DNA from: Bacteroidales bacterium
GTDB taxonomy: Bacteria > Bacteroidota > Bacteroidia > Bacteroidales > UBA932
DNA: 11,777 bases
Assembly (NCBI GenBank): GCA_017614795.1
Contig: JAGABD010000114.1
Coordinates: 1 to 11,777 of the forward strand
Direction of reading: 5' to 3'
A model generated the notes under the pieces. That model was not told where the DNA came from, did not search any database, and was given only the letters and a program-made list of their open reading frames with translations. A program made the position numbers and the translations under genes. This document shows positions 1 through 6,974 of the stretch, piece after piece; the first letter of the stretch is position 1, and the number at the start of each line of letters is the position of its first letter.

Positions 1-144
1 ATGTTAAGAGGCAGTCCGTCAAGCGCTTGTGCTTGTAAGGTTCTGCCTCTTGGCATCAAGCAACCTCCGGTTGCATTTGAATTCTGATTGCTCGCGGAAA
101 TCTGGGGAAATGCGAAGGCGGCAGCCTGAGCAAATCCCCCTACC
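1..144. other. Gene-free left edge with an inverted repeat
   Basis: I see no convincing coding region on either strand here. The one structured element is a perfect 9-bp inverted repeat, AAGAGGCAG at 6-14 and CTGCCTCTT at 43-51. Inside its loop sits a perfect 10-bp palindrome, CAAGCGCTTG, at 20-29. The stretch lies just downstream of the lipoprotein gene on the minus strand. A transcript from that gene would fold this stem, but no U-tract follows, so it is not a standard intrinsic terminator. Any gene to the left is outside the window. Confidence 0.4.
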
Positions 145-1251
145 CTACTCTTTGCAACACCTCACAGCACCGCCATACGCGGCTTCGGAAGTGCTGGCCG
201 GATCGATCCTGCCGGTAGACCGCAGGAACATTTCACTCGCCTGATGATCATCGGGCAGGTACGTACATGTCCAATAGTACCCCTCGCTTCCGTTACAATA
301 CGGCAGCGCGTCAACAAAATCCAAATAACCTACAGTAGGCAGCCAGATTTCGTTATTTGAGCCAAAATGCATCCCGTGCAAGGCATCATCATACTCGCGA
401 TCAACCACAGTCTTGGAGCCCAGCGCCTTGGCCCAGAAACCATTCTCGCCACCGTCGGGCACCCTCCACCCGGCAGGGCAGGGGTCGTATATGGTCTTCT
501 TGGACGCCCATCTATTCTGGGCTTCGGTCCCTGTAGCATCATAGAGCCAGTCCTGGTCGGTAGTACTTTTCTTGATAAACCAGGCGGCGAACTGCGTAGC
601 ATAATCTATCGTACACAACATAGTGTTATCCACGACATTCGGCCATGACGTTGATATTGCCGCTGCCTTTTTGGTCTCGCTGACGGATCCAGCTCCCGGG
701 AACGGATCCTTGCGGCCCCACTGGTACATCAGGCCGAGGGCCCCCACCGAACCGGGTTCGGCAGATGTGGCACCAAGGTTCCTGTCCATCATCTTGGGCG
801 TACCGCCGCCCCAGGATTGGGCTTTGGCAGAAGGGTCATATCCTTCGCATACCCAGATGTGCCACGACCACAGGATATCATTCTGTGCATCGACTGCCAC
901 AATCAGGGCGTTGCCGTTCTGAAGGGGCGACTGCGTAATAAAGCTGATTGTTGTGGGTTGTCCGGGGTCCGGCAGATTACAATACACAGCTGCAATGATG
1001 TCTCCCGCCACTACATTTGACATCTCGGCGCTGGATTCCCAAAGAACATAGACGTTATCCACCTCTCCCACCGACACGGACGAATTGCCCTTGACGGCCA
1101 GGAAAGAATAAGTTCCCGGTTCGGAAACAATGTAGCAGTTGGCATTCTTGCTGCCCGAACCGGAAGAATCCTTCTTGCCGGAATCCTTACCGCACGACAC
1201 TGCGCCGAGCACCATCAGTGCGGCCATCGAAATGTAAAAAAGCTTTTTCAT
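145..1251 (-). CDS. FISUMP-domain lipoprotein
   Basis: Predicted 368-aa surface or periplasmic lipoprotein. The N terminus is a classic lipoprotein signal: a charged MKK start, a hydrophobic stretch and a lipobox ending LGAVSC, with C20 as the lipidated cysteine. A hydrophilic Gly/Ser/Lys linker follows (about 21-38). Residues 40-135 form a beta-rich segment. The C-terminal half carries the hallmarks of the Fibrobacter succinogenes major paralogous (FISUMP) domain: MMDRNLGA (155-162), YQWGRKDPFPG (177-187), YDPCPAGWRVPD (256-267), and a Cys-containing end (VRCCKE). The domain is common in Bacteroidota and Fibrobacterota surface proteins and its biochemical role is not known. The ATG at 1251 is supported by the signal peptide and by a TATATTTG -7 element 26 nt upstream. 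It appears monocistronic. The length is normal for the family. Confidence 0.88.
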   Translation of the reverse strand: MKKLFYISMAALMVLGAVSCGKDSGKKDSSGSGSKNANCYIVSEPGTYSFLAVKGNSSVSVGEVDNVYVLWESSAEMSNVVAGDIIAAVYCNLPDPGQPTTISFITQSPLQNGNALIVAVDAQNDILWSWHIWVCEGYDPSAKAQSWGGGTPKMMDRNLGATSAEPGSVGALGLMYQWGRKDPFPGAGSVSETKKAAAISTSWPNVVDNTMLCTIDYATQFAAWFIKKSTTDQDWLYDATGTEAQNRWASKKTIYDPCPAGWRVPDGGENGFWAKALGSKTVVDREYDDALHGMHFGSNNEIWLPTVGYLDFVDALPYCNGSEGYYWTCTYLPDDHQASEMFLRSTGRIDPASTSEAAYGGAVRCCKE

Positions 1252-1277
1252 ATGGATTGGTTATTAGTTTCTGTCCT

Positions 1278-1285
1278 CAAATATA
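1278..1285 (-). promoter_or_regulatory. -7 promoter element of the FISUMP lipoprotein gene
   Basis: On the minus strand this reads TATATTTG, an exact match to the Bacteroidota -7 consensus TAnnTTTG. It leaves a leader of roughly 20-25 nt before the ATG. No clear TTTG -33 element is seen upstream, where the sequence is AT-rich. Confidence 0.5.
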
Positions 1286-1294
1286 AGAATTATT

Positions 1295-2080
1295 CTAATA
1301 CGGCACCCTGTCCAGATGCTTGTGGACGGTGTCGAGGATGCGGCGGGAGTTGGCCGCGGAGTTGGCCGCGATGATGGGGCCGGGGGTGTAGAGCGAAGGG
1401 AAACGCCCGTCGAAGCCGAGCACAGAACCGCCTGCCTCGAGGATGATGAGCGAAGCGGCGGCGAAATCCCACGGCATCAGGCGGATCTCGAAATAGAGGT
1501 CCGCGAAGCCCGCGGCGGTCTGGCAAAGCTCCATCGCGGCGGAACCGTGGCGGCGGATATCGTTGCAAGCCATATACAAATCGTAGATGATGTCGCTGCA
1601 CGCGCGCGCGAACTCCTTATGATAAGTGCAGAGGGCGGAGAAGAGAATCCCATCCTCGAAGGGCCGGCCCGACACGTGGATGGGCTTGCCGTTGCAGAAG
1701 GCGCCTCTCCCCTTCTCTGCGCAGTAAAGCTCGTCCCGCCAGGGAGAATAAACCACCGCCGCCACTGGCTCCCCGTCATGCACCAGAGCTACGCTGATGC
1801 AGCAGTTGGCTTCGCCTCGGGCATAATTCGCGGTGCCGTCGATGGGATCGATTATCCAAACGTCGCTATGCGCGGTATCGGACAGATCCTCCTCCTCGCA
1901 GAGGAAGCCGCAACCGGGCAGAAGCGCCCCGAGCCGTTCTGTCAGAAAGTGCTGCACCGCCAGGTCGGAAGATGTCACTATGTTCTCGCGCGAACCCTTG
2001 TCGTGGACGTCGAACCCGCCCCGGACCATCAGTGCGCTCGCTTCGCGCACTATTCCTACTATATCTGAGAGCTGTACCAT
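1295..2080 (-). CDS. Inositol monophosphatase family protein (SuhB/CysQ-like)
   Basis: Predicted cytoplasmic Mg2+-dependent sugar or inositol phosphate phosphatase, 261 aa from the start chosen here, normal for the family. The metal and phosphate motifs are complete (numbering from the ATG at 2086): NIVTSSD near 35-41, EEED at 64-67, WIIDPIDGTANYARG (77-91) with D80 and D83, GSAAMELCQTAAG (181-193), and MPWDFAAASLIILEAGG (204-220) with D207. The substrate cannot be told from sequence. Inositol-1-phosphate, 3'-phosphoadenosine phosphate and fructose-1,6-bisphosphate are all possible in this family. Two in-frame ATGs exist, at 2086 and 2080. I prefer 2080 because the TAATTTTG -7 element ends 7 nt before it and the upstream ATG would lie before the expected transcription start. 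It is transcribed divergently from the isomerase-like gene across a 42-bp gap. Confidence 0.9.
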   Translation of the reverse strand: MVQLSDIVGIVREASALMVRGGFDVHDKGSRENIVTSSDLAVQHFLTERLGALLPGCGFLCEEEDLSDTAHSDVWIIDPIDGTANYARGEANCCISVALVHDGEPVAAVVYSPWRDELYCAEKGRGAFCNGKPIHVSGRPFEDGILFSALCTYHKEFARACSDIIYDLYMACNDIRRHGSAAMELCQTAAGFADLYFEIRLMPWDFAAASLIILEAGGSVLGFDGRFPSLYTPGPIIAANSAANSRRILDTVHKHLDRVPY

Positions 2081-2087
2081 ACGCATA

Positions 2088-2095
2088 CAAAATTA
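2088..2095 (-). promoter_or_regulatory. -7 promoter element of the IMPase-family gene
   Basis: Minus-strand TAATTTTG is an exact TAnnTTTG match. Its last base is 7 nt before the preferred ATG at 2080, so the mRNA would have almost no 5' leader. It sits back to back with the probable promoter of the gene at 2123. Confidence 0.5.
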
Positions 2096-2107
2096 TGAAA
2101 AAATGGC

Positions 2108-2115
2108 CATCTTTG
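2108..2115 (+). promoter_or_regulatory. Probable -7 promoter element of the isomerase-like gene
   Basis: CATCTTTG differs from TAnnTTTG at one position and ends 7 nt before the ATG at 2123. This mirrors the spacing on the opposite strand and again implies a near-leaderless mRNA. No clear -33 TTTG is visible in the short intergenic gap. Confidence 0.4.
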
Positions 2116-2122
2116 TAATACG

Positions 2123-3301
2123 ATGATATCTGTTTACACTTTGACTTCGTCGCTCCACGATGCGGCGGCGGTGGATGCGATTACCGCCGAGTTTCTGGAG
2201 GCGATAGGGCTGGAGATGGCCCTGAAAGGCGCCGACTTCTCTTCGTACGGAGAGGGCGAACCCGACCTGATTTATGTTCGCACGGGCGGCACGGAAGGCG
2301 TTTTCAAGGCGCTGCTTCCGGAGCTGCCGAAAGACAGGCCGTTCTTTCTGCTGACCTCCGGCAAAAGCAACTCGCTAGCCGCTTCTATGGAGATTCTCTC
2401 TTACCTCAACCAGTGCGGTCTGCGAGGCGAAATCCTCCACGGGAGCCCGAAGTATCTTCGCGAGCGAATCGAAGTTCTGGCAAAGGCCGCAAAAGCCCGG
2501 AAAGAATTGAACGGGCAGAGGCTCGGCGTGGTCGGGGCGCCGTCAGACTGGCTGATTTCCAGCGGGGTGGATTATGCCACCGTGCGCAAGAACCTCGGCA
2601 TCGAGCTGGTGGATATTCCGATGGAGAGATTGCTGGCGAAAGTCAAGGAAGAACCCGGGCAGGTAGGTCAGGAATGGAAAACATACTTGCCAGGTGCAGA
2701 AAAGATATACGAAGCACTCAAGGCCATCATCGCCGAAGAACGCCTCAACGGCCTGACTATCAGGTGCTTCGACCTGCTGACGGCCGTAAAGAACACCGGC
2801 TGTCTGGCACTTGCGAAGCTGAATTCCGAAGGCTTCACCGCAACTTGCGAAGGCGACATCCCCGCGATGCTGTCGATGGCGGTTGCGAGGGCTATCAGCG
2901 GTTGCAGCGGATTCCAATGCAACGCCTCCGAGATGAACCCCGAAACCAGGGAGATTCTCTTCGCCCACTGCACCCTTCCTCTCTCGATGGCGCGCAAATA
3001 CAACTTCGACACCCATTACGAATCGGGCATCGGCGTGGGCATCCACGGGGAGATTCCCGAGGGCGAGGTGACCATCTTCAAACTCGCCGGCGATCAGAGC
3101 CGGTTCTTCGCAGAGACGGGCGAAATCATCGCCAACTCATACAAGCCGAACCTCTGCCGCACCCAGATTACAGTGCGGCTGCGCGAGGGTTCCACCGCAA
3201 TTCGGGACTACTTCCTGCGGGAGCCCATCGGCAACCATCATATCGTGATTCCGGGCAACCACCAGTCCGTATTGGGCGAACTCTTCGGCTCGACCTTCTG
3301 A
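2123..3301 (+). CDS. L-fucose/L-arabinose isomerase-like protein
   Basis: Predicted 392-aa cytoplasmic protein resembling the sugar isomerase superfamily with an L-fucose isomerase-type C-terminal domain. The N-terminal part looks like the Rossmann-like domains of these enzymes, for example FFLLTSGKSNSLAASMEIL (74-92), where sugar isomerases have a balanced-substrate segment, and a second alpha/beta unit around LGVVGAPSDWLISS (134-147). The middle carries CEGDIPAMLSMAV (242-254), a recurrent acid motif of the family, and a later HCTLP (282-286). No sugar-uptake or catabolic neighbours are present, so the substrate is unknown and isomerase activity itself is inferred. The gene ends inside the coding region of the convergent PHP gene: its last 64 bp are also the last 64 bp of that gene. 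Confidence 0.72.
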   Translation: MISVYTLTSSLHDAAAVDAITAEFLEAIGLEMALKGADFSSYGEGEPDLIYVRTGGTEGVFKALLPELPKDRPFFLLTSGKSNSLAASMEILSYLNQCGLRGEILHGSPKYLRERIEVLAKAAKARKELNGQRLGVVGAPSDWLISSGVDYATVRKNLGIELVDIPMERLLAKVKEEPGQVGQEWKTYLPGAEKIYEALKAIIAEERLNGLTIRCFDLLTAVKNTGCLALAKLNSEGFTATCEGDIPAMLSMAVARAISGCSGFQCNASEMNPETREILFAHCTLPLSMARKYNFDTHYESGIGVGIHGEIPEGEVTIFKLAGDQSRFFAETGEIIANSYKPNLCRTQITVRLREGSTAIRDYFLREPIGNHHIVIPGNHQSVLGELFGSTF

Positions 3302-4143
3302 ACAATCTCATAAGTGTTTTCAAGCACCTCGGGATGGCCCGGGAAAAGCGCCGCCATCTCGCTTTCGAACTTCAGGTACTCCAGGTGCGAATAGCGGATT
3401 CGCTTGGGGTCGGAGAGTTGCTTGTCGTACAGAAGACTGAGCATCGCGTCGTGGCTGACGCCCTCGCTGCGGCGCACGAAATGCACGTCGTTGGTGGCCA
3501 CCACCTTGATTCCCAGCTTCTCCCCTATCTCGAAGATGCCGGCGTTCGCCTTCTTCTGCAGCCACACAAGTTTGTGATTGCGAGCGAAATACGCTTCCCT
3601 GTTGTCGGCCGTGTCCAACTCGATAGGGCCCATATTCTTGTGCAGAGAGACCTCCAGGTAGAAGTCGTCCCCGAAGAGCTCCTTGTACCAGCCTGCGAGT
3701 TCCATCGCGCCCTCCATATCGTCGTGCAGGATGAGCTGAGGGATTTCCCCGCCGATGCAGGCAGACAGGCAGATGAGCCCGTCGTGCCGCTCCACCAGCA
3801 ACTCGTGGCTGATGCAGGGCCGGTTATGTTTGTCGCACTCGGCCACCGAAAGCATATACATCAGATTCGCAAAGGCCTCGGCATTCTTGGCAAGCAAGAT
3901 TAGATGGCGGGCCTGCTCGGTGACATAGGCCTCGCAGCCCAGGATGGGTTTCACTTTGGGATAGCGCTTCGACACCTCGAGGAATTCCCGCGCCCCGTTC
4001 ACCGTGCCGTGGTCTGTCATCGCCAGCCCGGGCATTCCCAGGACATCGGCAACGTGGAACAGATCATCGATAATAGCCGTGCTGTCGGGCGAATACACCG
4101 TATGCACATGCAGGTGGCTGAATGGTTTAAAATAGTTTTCCAT
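3238..4143 (-). CDS. Stand-alone PHP-domain phosphoesterase, DnaE N-terminal type
   Basis: A 301-aa protein that closely follows the N-terminal PHP domain of DNA polymerase III alpha and then stops. DnaE is about 1100-1200 aa. The signature runs in order: HLHVHTVYS (10-18), AMTDHG (41-46), GCEAYV (69-74), HLILLAKN (80-87), LSACIGGEIP (126-135), YLEVSLH (162-168) and VVATNDVHFV (214-223). The residues expected to bind metal (H12, H14, H45, E71, H80, C129, H168, D219, H221) all appear present, so a working metallo-phosphoesterase or 3'-5' exonuclease-like activity is plausible. No polymerase palm or fingers region follows. The ATG at 4143 lies 4 nt after a TATCTTTG -7 element, suggesting a leaderless mRNA. 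The C-terminal 20 or so residues are encoded antisense to the isomerase-like gene. Confidence 0.85.
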   Translation of the reverse strand: MENYFKPFSHLHVHTVYSPDSTAIIDDLFHVADVLGMPGLAMTDHGTVNGAREFLEVSKRYPKVKPILGCEAYVTEQARHLILLAKNAEAFANLMYMLSVAECDKHNRPCISHELLVERHDGLICLSACIGGEIPQLILHDDMEGAMELAGWYKELFGDDFYLEVSLHKNMGPIELDTADNREAYFARNHKLVWLQKKANAGIFEIGEKLGIKVVATNDVHFVRRSEGVSHDAMLSLLYDKQLSDPKRIRYSHLEYLKFESEMAALFPGHPEVLENTYEIVQKVEPKSSPNTDWWLPGITI

Positions 4144-4147
4144 GCCA

Positions 4148-4181
4148 CAAAGATATTGGCCCGTGCTGCCAAATTGTGGCA
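4148..4181 (-). promoter_or_regulatory. Palindrome-containing promoter of the PHP gene
   Basis: On the minus strand a 15-bp palindromic element, TGCCACAATTTGGCA (4181-4167), is followed after exactly 11 bp by TATCTTTG (4155-4148), a perfect TAnnTTTG -7 element. The palindrome's right half, TTTGGCA, supplies the upstream TTTG. The same arrangement with the same 11-bp spacing recurs at three other promoters in this window. The 15-mer is identical to the one at 7493-7507. Confidence 0.6.
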
Positions 4182-4318
4182 GAACATTAAAAAGTCGGGA
4201 ATATTAATTTATGCTTGATTTTGGCGGTTAAACCACCTATTACACATTCGGAAGAGGAGAGCGATAAAGAATAAGTGCAAAGCTTCTAAAACCTGTTTAG
4301 AGTTTTAGCGCCATCTCG
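4182..4318. other. AT-rich intergenic stretch between the operon end and the PHP promoter
   Basis: No coding potential is seen. The stretch contains the terminator-like hairpin listed separately and an imperfect palindrome around GGTTAAACC near 4228. It marks the change from GC-rich to AT-rich sequence at the downstream end of the four-gene operon. Confidence 0.4.
4286..4308 (-). terminator. Possible terminator hairpin of the four-gene operon
   Basis: CTAAAAC (4286-4292) and GTTTTAG (4302-4308) form a perfect 7-bp stem with a 9-nt loop, starting 11 nt past the stop codon of the GIY-YIG gene. The stem is AT-rich and no long U-tract follows on the minus strand, so it is a weak intrinsic terminator at best. 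The position just past the last gene is its main support. Confidence 0.3.
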
Positions 4319-5164
4319 CTAATTCTTATTGTAGCCAAATGGGATATGAGTAAGCAGCACGCCCTTCCAATAGGACTCGCGATGTGTTACATAACTGTCA
4401 TCTTTTGACATTGCCATAACCTCCAGAACGGAGAACTGGAAATTCTCTCTAGCATAATCTAATCCTTTCTTATTAATCAAGTCAACAAGTTCGTCGTTGT
4501 AACCATGACCAGTGGTTGCATAACATGACCATCTACCCCAGATTCCTCCATCGCCATAAGCAGAACCAACATACTGTTTGCCATTTGCCTTATCAGAAAT
4601 AACATATATTCCCTTCACATTACCCAATGTAGTGGCCCAATCTTGTTTTTGGTTCACAACTAACAATTCAAGCATATTAAAAGGGATGCAAATATTCTCA
4701 TATCCCGGGAAATCAATTCCACCATATGGCTTTGGCAGTATTTCTGCTACTGTCATGGCATCAATATAGTTTTCAAGACGGAAAGCTCGGCCCCTCATTC
4801 CTGGATACCTATAAAAGTCAATAACGAGCCTGCCTGTTAATTCTTTAAACTGATCAACATATTCCAACTCGTACCCTATCTCTGTCTCCGCGTAGTCTTC
4901 ATATCGACGAACCACCCTGAATACTCCACCAAAGATATATTTACCCCAACGATGATAATCTGGAATAAGAGCAAAAATGAATTCTCTAGAAAAGTCATTT
5001 TTGTTCCCTCGCCATGCATTCCATCCTTTCCAGTCCTCAAAACTCTTAACAAATACATCCAATGGATGTTCATATCCATTATATGCCGCGAGATGCAACT
5101 TATACTTCCACAAATCCTGTTCAGCTATTCTAAGAATGCTGTTTAACTTAATTGTATTCTCCAT
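4319..5164 (-). CDS. GIY-YIG nuclease family protein
   Basis: A 281-aa predicted DNA endonuclease, last gene of the four-gene operon. Residues 1-175 form an N-terminal domain of unknown role, seen in a family of free-standing bacterial GIY-YIG proteins with the FPGYEN motif (152-157). Residues 183-281 are the GIY-YIG domain: KGIYVIS (184-190, GIY at 185-187), QYVGSAYG (197-204, equivalent of YIG at 198-200), the catalytic-type arginine in GRWSCY (R211), the metal-binding glutamate in HRESYWK (E263), and a C-terminal FGYNKN with the usual Asn. All active-site positions are therefore present and the length matches that family. The gene is visibly AT-rich. It starts 17 nt after the preceding gene's stop with no promoter of its own. 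Alternatives are a restriction enzyme, a homing-type nuclease or a repair nuclease. The nuclease fold is firm, the role open. Confidence 0.88.
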   Translation of the reverse strand: MENTIKLNSILRIAEQDLWKYKLHLAAYNGYEHPLDVFVKSFEDWKGWNAWRGNKNDFSREFIFALIPDYHRWGKYIFGGVFRVVRRYEDYAETEIGYELEYVDQFKELTGRLVIDFYRYPGMRGRAFRLENYIDAMTVAEILPKPYGGIDFPGYENICIPFNMLELLVVNQKQDWATTLGNVKGIYVISDKANGKQYVGSAYGDGGIWGRWSCYATTGHGYNDELVDLINKKGLDYARENFQFSVLEVMAMSKDDSYVTHRESYWKGVLLTHIPFGYNKN

Positions 5165-5181
5165 ATTACTATTTATTACCC

Positions 5182-6243
5182 TTAATCGTTTGTAAAAATC
5201 AAGCTATCAAGATATTCTCCCCATGACTTAAAGCCCAACGGAACAAACGTCCTATTGATTGGCGCTTCCGTTGTATCAAATGTTATGAGTTTCATCTCTT
5301 TGCCAACTAATAACTCTTTTAGCCTTTCAAGGCGTCCTTGAGTTATTCTTTCCCATTTCAAACGTGGCATGAGGGACCGAGTGACATATTCCTGTATATT
5401 AATGCCAACCACTCTTGACCCTGGAGACTCATAAGACATTCTTTTCATCCTAACATTTAACCACCAAATAGGATTTAGGTTCTCTACATACGTTCCATTT
5501 GAGCCATGGAATCCTTGTATTGGTTCCAACGAACGCTGCTCTCTCATAGTTGCGTGAAAAAACCGCCTAATAGGATACTCTTTGGTGAGTGATTCTATTC
5601 TCCCTAATGTTTTCCATTTGTCGTAATGCTTTATCTGGTTTCCGTTGCTATCATAGTTCGTTGAATTGCCACAAATAGTTATAATATCCGATTTATGACG
5701 CAAAAGTACTTCAGCGGTATTAATAATTACGTCTACCATATTGTCCAATCTATAGCCAATTTCAAAATGGCCGTAATAGTATTTACTTGTTGTCTTGAGC
5801 CATTCCGGAACAATTTTTCGTCTTACTATGACAGGACACTTTGTTTCATAACCATGGGAATCCGTTATAGACTGCAAAAACTCAACTCTAATAACATCGC
5901 GACGACTATCTACACTGATATGACCAAAGAAACTGTTAGAAAACTTTACTTCTGTGATTAGTGGCGCGTTGTCGCCACATGTCGCCGCAAAGGAACAATC
6001 CGGCATTTTAGATACTCTTCGCTCCAACTGTTCTCTCATCATAGAGCCATACTCATAAGTCAATTGAATCCTCAAAATGTCCACACTATGACATGCTTTA
6101 ATGAATGCATTATCGTCGACCATACTGCAATCAACATTCATTATTTCATCGTAAAAGCTATCGACAATTAATAGCTGTTCGAGGAGTGGTTTTCCTTCAA
6201 TTTCCCGTTCTATAGTCTTTGCTTTTTCTATATAATCTACCAT
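5182..6243 (-). CDS. Unrecognised 353-aa protein of the four-gene operon
   Basis: I do not recognise this protein. The first 75 residues look helical and charged (EKAKTIEREIEGKPLLEQLL at 6-25). The middle looks beta-rich with repeated aromatic and charged strands (about 90-185), including YYYGHFEIGYRL near 155-166. The C-terminal third has a Trp/Arg-rich part (NPIWWLNVRMKRMSY) and ends FKSWGEYLDSLIFTND. There is no signal peptide, no transmembrane segment, and no P-loop, nuclease or methylase motif that I can see. The ATG overlaps the last 7 nt of the upstream glycosylase-like gene, and the GIY-YIG gene follows after 17 nt, so translation is probably coupled. The gene is AT-rich like its two low-GC neighbours. 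It may be a target-recognition or effector partner, but that rests only on position. Confidence 0.85.
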   Translation of the reverse strand: MVDYIEKAKTIEREIEGKPLLEQLLIVDSFYDEIMNVDCSMVDDNAFIKACHSVDILRIQLTYEYGSMMREQLERRVSKMPDCSFAATCGDNAPLITEVKFSNSFFGHISVDSRRDVIRVEFLQSITDSHGYETKCPVIVRRKIVPEWLKTTSKYYYGHFEIGYRLDNMVDVIINTAEVLLRHKSDIITICGNSTNYDSNGNQIKHYDKWKTLGRIESLTKEYPIRRFFHATMREQRSLEPIQGFHGSNGTYVENLNPIWWLNVRMKRMSYESPGSRVVGINIQEYVTRSLMPRLKWERITQGRLERLKELLVGKEMKLITFDTTEAPINRTFVPLGFKSWGEYLDSLIFTND

Positions 6244-6974
6244 TGCTTGTGTATTAAGGTATCAAGATCATTATACGTCAAATATTCTTCCTTCTTCAAT
6301 GCTCCATTGCCATGGTACTTGGCAAGAAGGAAACGTGTATTCCCCAACACTGTCGGGGTTTTGTCAATAACGTCCTCTTGTCGTATTGTTCCTCGAATTC
6401 GATAGAGCTTTGTTTGTTTCCCGATTCGATTATTCGGTAGCAGCTCCATATCATAGCCCATCCACGGATGTTTAGGTTTCAGCCCCCAATAAACTGCACT
6501 TCCGTAATTGGGATTAATGATGATTGAAGGATGCAAGCGTTCAATCTCCTGCCTTGTAATCTTAAGCAACTCGCTCTTTAGCTTCCTGGGGATAACTATG
6601 TCATTCATAAAATCCGCCTGCCTGGTCATCGCAATGGGGAACAGATCAAGATACGCAACTTCTTCGGGGTTATTCACCATATCCTTTTTCGTTTGCCAAT
6701 AGGCCGAATGATTTATATTGGCCGTGTTAGCAAAAGAACAAACCCCTGATTTCTTACCGGGGAAAGAAGGATTGATTCCCATTATCAAGACGCAACCCGG
6801 CTCAATTTTCGAGTTGTCGCAAACCCAAAGAGTATCGGCAATACTATAATGGTCAATAATCTCACCCACCCTTGCGGCCTTCTCCCGATTATTCTCTTTC
6901 CAAGTTTTCAGATAATCAAAGCCAGACTCTTTGAATTCTTCAATCGCTTGGACATATCTTTCCAACAATGTCAT
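6237..6974 (-). CDS. Uracil-DNA-glycosylase-like protein
   Basis: A 245-aa protein with the layout of the UDG/Mug superfamily. Residues 62-70 read VLIMGINPS, matching the strand-plus-motif-I of these enzymes (the GINPG/GMNPG of Mug and SMUG types). An aromatic and acidic stretch, YLDLFPIAMTRQ (108-119), follows. Next comes a helix-strand pair, EIERLHPSIIINPNYGS (143-159), where family members have the segment leading to a strand ending in G or N. A candidate motif II histidine is H221 in KYHGNGAL. The N-terminal 60 residues are helical. If active, it would excise or bind a modified base; specificity cannot be inferred. It is the second gene of the operon: its ATG overlaps the upstream stop as ATGA (6971-6974), and its own end overlaps the next ATG by 7 nt. 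It is AT-rich. Assignment to the superfamily rests on motifs, not on a search. Confidence 0.6.
   Translation of the reverse strand: MTLLERYVQAIEEFKESGFDYLKTWKENNREKAARVGEIIDHYSIADTLWVCDNSKIEPGCVLIMGINPSFPGKKSGVCSFANTANINHSAYWQTKKDMVNNPEEVAYLDLFPIAMTRQADFMNDIVIPRKLKSELLKITRQEIERLHPSIIINPNYGSAVYWGLKPKHPWMGYDMELLPNNRIGKQTKLYRIRGTIRQEDVIDKTPTVLGNTRFLLAKYHGNGALKKEEYLTYNDLDTLIHKQW

Noticed and set aside
1316..2068. Plus-strand open frame of 250 codons
   Set aside because: It is the antisense of the IMPase-family gene, whose catalytic motifs are complete.
2413..3903. Long plus-strand open frame of about 496 codons
   Set aside because: It lies out of frame across the isomerase-like gene and antisense to the PHP gene. 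The product is Arg/His/Gly-rich with no family features, as expected of a shadow frame in GC-rich DNA.
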